From assembly GCF_000304475.1 (NCBI RefSeq), contig NC_018947.1:248001-312000 (forward strand): a DNA stretch of 64,000 nt, in the 5' to 3' direction. The first letter of the stretch is position 1; the number at the start of each line of letters is the position of its first letter. The DNA is from Kazachstania africana CBS 2517 (taxonomy: Eukaryota; Ascomycota; Saccharomycetes; Saccharomycetales; Saccharomycetaceae). The translations under genes were made by a program, and so were the position numbers. The notes under the pieces are model-generated. The model saw only the letters and a program-made list of their open reading frames with translations, made no database searches and was not told where the DNA came from. Below are positions 61,720 through 64,000 of the stretch, in pieces.

Positions 61720-61991
61720 GTCACTGGTTCTATAATAGCAGATTTCCAGCCACTGGCTAGCCTAAGTATGTACAACGAACTTGTATGTGTGAGTGACCGA
61801 TGAATAACTGTTCGTTTAATATATGTGCATCGCTCTGAAAAGTTTTTCAATGGAAGTACATTGGCTAATCAGGCAAATAAGAGGAAGATAGTCAGATCAT
61901 CCTGTTCGCCATTACAGATATCGTGGGTTACGTTACCTTCACCTGGGTTGAAACAGTGCCTCAGAGGACTTTCTATGCGTGTAAAGCATGT

Positions 61992-62323
61992 TCACGTGAC
62001 CACGAAATAAGAAGAATTCGGTACCTGCATATTTTGCTACTGGAGGGTCACAGATGGACAAGACGGTAAGCTCAGGGAAGCAGCAGCACGTCAGTGAATG
62101 TTATCGTGAAGTTCCCTACGTAGAGAAATCTTGTGAATAGCAGTGGCAGAAGGGTCATCCCCAGAATTCATTAGACGGATGTCACGAGCCGTAGTGGATC
62201 AACCCTTTACATCAAGATACATTCAAGATGAAGGACAAAATCCGATCATTATGCGGAACACACACGCTACCACGACGAATAGAGATGTCCCACCCCTTTG
62301 TGGCATCCCAGCATATATATATA
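61992..62323 (+). promoter_or_regulatory. HEM3/reticulon intergenic: Cbf1-type E-box and TATA box
   Basis: TCACGTGA at 61992-61999 (CACGTG at 61993-61998) sits in the same GGTCACGTGAA context (minus strand) as the site upstream of OAZ1. TATATATATA at 62314-62323 lies inside an open frame that runs into the reticulon gene, about 66 bases before the ATG at 62389, so the upstream part of that frame is more likely promoter than protein. Confidence 0.45.
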
Positions 62324-62388
62324 GTGTATATGATTCATTCAGAATCATGGATTGCTATGTCTACTTGGTAACGGATCCATCACTAGCA

Positions 62389-63120
62389 ATGCAAGGTTCA
62401 CGTAAGCTTCCAAAGAGTCAAAATCATACCCATTCAAGGGAGCAATTGAAGCACAGTTGTCTGCAAAATGATCTCCTTCTTTGGAAAAACCCTTTAAAGA
62501 CGTGCAAATATTTCTTAATTGCCATTTCTTCCCTTTTACTATTCAAATTCATCAACAATTTCATATCTCTGGCATTCAAACTGTTCTCCTATATTCTATT
62601 TGCAACTGGTTCCATTGAGTTCATTTCAACCAGGGTGCTTGGTCAGAAGCATGGTATTATTTCAGTGTTTGCTCGTGAAAACCATTTGAATGAGGTCAAA
62701 CAACCTGACTTGCACGTGAAGGATAATGTATGTAAAGCAGTGGACTCCATGCAGAGGAAGCTAATTGACCTAGTTATACCTGCCTCTGTAAAGAAAACTA
62801 TAAATACTGGTTTAGTGCTTTTCATACTTCATAAAGCCATTTTACTGACCTCCGTCTGGTCCGTTGCTTTGATGTTGGTTATAATGCTATTTACGGTGCC
62901 ACTATTTTACAATCTATATTTTGAAGAAGTACATTCAATAATGGATTATGTCTATGATAATTACATTGAGGCGTGGATTAAAAGGTTTAAGAAAAAGACA
63001 GACACTATGGTGACCAGGACTAATGAAAAGCTGGGAGACCCAGTTCACAAGTACAAAGAAAACGTTGTTGAACATGAGCCTGTGGACTCGAAACCAGGTG
63101 ACGATGAAATGATATTGTGA
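62389..63120 (+). CDS. RTN2: Reticulon (Rtn1/Rtn2 family)
   Basis: A 243-residue ER-shaping protein. Reticulons insert two hydrophobic hairpins into the outer leaflet and curve ER tubules. The reticulon domain starts at about residue 31 with DLLLWKNPLKTCKYF. The first hairpin is at about 42-80 (ending LFATGSIEFIS) and the second at about 145-185 (LVLFILHKAILLTSVWSVALMLVIMLFTVPLFYNLYFEE). A basic, probably amphipathic tail follows. The frame is open upstream to GTG 62143, with ATGs at 62179, 62251 and 62347, but a TATA box at 62314-62323 inside it favours ATG 62389. The position between HEM3 and ACK1 is that of S. cerevisiae RTN2, yet DLLLWKNP and TGSIEF look closer to Rtn1, and the long C-terminus of Rtn2 is missing. 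Confidence 0.85.
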   Translation: MQGSRKLPKSQNHTHSREQLKHSCLQNDLLLWKNPLKTCKYFLIAISSLLLFKFINNFISLAFKLFSYILFATGSIEFISTRVLGQKHGIISVFARENHLNEVKQPDLHVKDNVCKAVDSMQRKLIDLVIPASVKKTINTGLVLFILHKAILLTSVWSVALMLVIMLFTVPLFYNLYFEEVHSIMDYVYDNYIEAWIKRFKKKTDTMVTRTNEKLGDPVHKYKENVVEHEPVDSKPGDDEMIL

Positions 63121-63153
63121 ATATATATTTTAATAGGATGAAAAAAAAAACAA

Positions 63154-64000
63154 CTACATACTATGAAGTAATTCGATAGCTTTATTATTACCTGAATTCG
63201 CACTATTTGTTAAATGAATCTTGGCCAAATTTAAATCGGTTTCACATCCAATCCCATTAAGATAGTAGTAACCAAGTATTAATTCATTTCTTGGAAATTT
63301 TGTCTTATTATTTGCATGACAGCTTCTATGAATCCACTTGAATGATTCAGTATCATTGGGTTGCAAAACATTCGGTATCCCAGTCAAATACCACCCACTA
63401 ATTCCCAACATCCCTATGACATTAGGTTGTTTCTTACGGTCAGTACTTGGAGTAACAGATTTGATGTACCATGCTAGGGACTTGGATGCATTCACGGGTA
63501 ATCCCAATTCACCCATTTCATAACAATGACCCAGTTTCCATTGTGCTAGGGAATAGTCATACAATGTAGCACATTTATGATAGTATGTCAATGCCTTCTC
63601 ATTATCTTTAAATTTGGAAATATCACCATCAAATTCGGCAATAATTTTATCTTTCAAACTAGGTATCAAATAATCAAATTCGTACAATTTACCCAATTCA
63701 TAACATGCTTGACTGGAATTACCAAATTTTATGGACATTAATAACCAATTTATACCTAATTTGAGATTCCATTTCCCCTTCACAACTTCGTAAGTATAAA
63801 ATATACCTAATTTAAACATACAATCACTATTGTTACAATTTATCGCACCGATCTTGTAATAGGCGAATGCCTCTGCCAAATGATCGATAACATCGTTCGG
63901 TATACCCTTTCTAAATTCAAAACTTATACCTGAACGGAATGCACAGTCTGGATGACCTAATTTGGCACCTTCGATGTAGTATCGTAATGCCATCGAATCA
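63154..64000 (-). CDS. ACK1: Sel1-repeat protein Ack1, C-terminal part (runs off the window)
   Basis: At least 282 C-terminal residues of a longer protein; the frame stays open to the window edge, so the N-terminus lies beyond 64000 (S. cerevisiae Ack1 has 623 residues). It is built of Sel1-type repeats of about 36 residues, with the A-x-x-x-Y/F-x-x-x-A-x-x-G-x-x-x-A pattern visible in ALRYYIEGAKLGHPDCAFRSG, AFAYYKIGAI, ALTYYHKCATLYDYSLAQWKLG and AKIHLTNSANSGNNKA. S. cerevisiae Ack1 is a Skt5-like protein that promotes Pkc1 and cell-wall signalling. It follows the reticulon gene convergently, 33 bases apart, as YDL203C follows YDL204W. Family assignment is firm; ACK1 identity rests on position. 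Confidence 0.85.
   Translation of the reverse strand, partial: DSMALRYYIEGAKLGHPDCAFRSGISFEFRKGIPNDVIDHLAEAFAYYKIGAINCNNSDCMFKLGIFYTYEVVKGKWNLKLGINWLLMSIKFGNSSQACYELGKLYEFDYLIPSLKDKIIAEFDGDISKFKDNEKALTYYHKCATLYDYSLAQWKLGHCYEMGELGLPVNASKSLAWYIKSVTPSTDRKKQPNVIGMLGISGWYLTGIPNVLQPNDTESFKWIHRSCHANNKTKFPRNELILGYYYLNGIGCETDLNLAKIHLTNSANSGNNKAIELLHSM

Overview
This is nuclear DNA of a budding yeast of the family Saccharomycetaceae. It is gene-dense, AT-rich and apparently intron-free, with 31 protein genes (the last one cut by the window edge) and one tRNA gene. Nearly every protein can be matched to a Saccharomyces cerevisiae gene. From about 9.4 to 51.8 kb the order and orientation follow S. cerevisiae chromosome XVI left arm (OAZ1 to RAD1), without the genes S. 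cerevisiae keeps on the sister chromosome IV segment (CHL4, RMD5, PEX5, TRS23 and others). That pattern fits a lineage that branched after the whole-genome duplication, but not Saccharomyces itself, because several local genes are missing (PMA2, SMA1, ULP1, VTC3, NHP2) and there are breakpoints. Kazachstania or Naumovozyma-like yeasts are plausible; I cannot name the species.

Layout. (1) 0-8.8 kb: DET1, TPI1, ALG14, the YBR071W homolog, HSP26, VMS1 and HEM12, mixing genes that S. cerevisiae splits between chromosomes IV and II. (2) 9.4-51.8 kb: OAZ1 (with a +1 programmed frameshift), ARL3, MNN9, DIG1, CAM1, SGF11, ELC1, VPS16, NOP4, SSN3, MRX11, ISM1, the YPL039W homolog, MET31, EGD1, tRNA-Ile(AAU), SVL3, PHO85, TRM44, SUV3, ERG10, SKS1, RMI1, MET12 and RAD1. 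(3) 51.9-55.6 kb: SWI1, inverted and moved next to RAD1. (4) 55.9-64 kb: CWC2, GLE1, the YDL206W homolog, HEM3, a reticulon and the C-terminal part of ACK1, following S. cerevisiae chromosome IV (YDL209C-YDL203C).

These are housekeeping genes, not an operon-like system. Shared themes include haem synthesis (HEM12, HEM3), protein glycosylation (ALG14, MNN9), cyclin-dependent kinases (PHO85, SSN3), mitochondrial gene expression (ISM1, SUV3, MRX11), sulfur and one-carbon metabolism (MET31, MET12), and genome maintenance (RAD1, RMI1).

The observations most worth a second look are: the OAZ1 frameshift site, with a Cbf1-type plus Met31/32-type motif pair just upstream; an Arl3 whose catalytic switch-II glutamine is histidine; a perfect inverted pair of CACGTG boxes between PHO85 and TRM44; CGGANNA motifs in the 1.7 kb gene-free stretch upstream of SKS1; and near-exclusive use of TTA for leucine in TPI1. 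Starts were moved to the first credible ATG wherever the longest open frame began at TTG or GTG.
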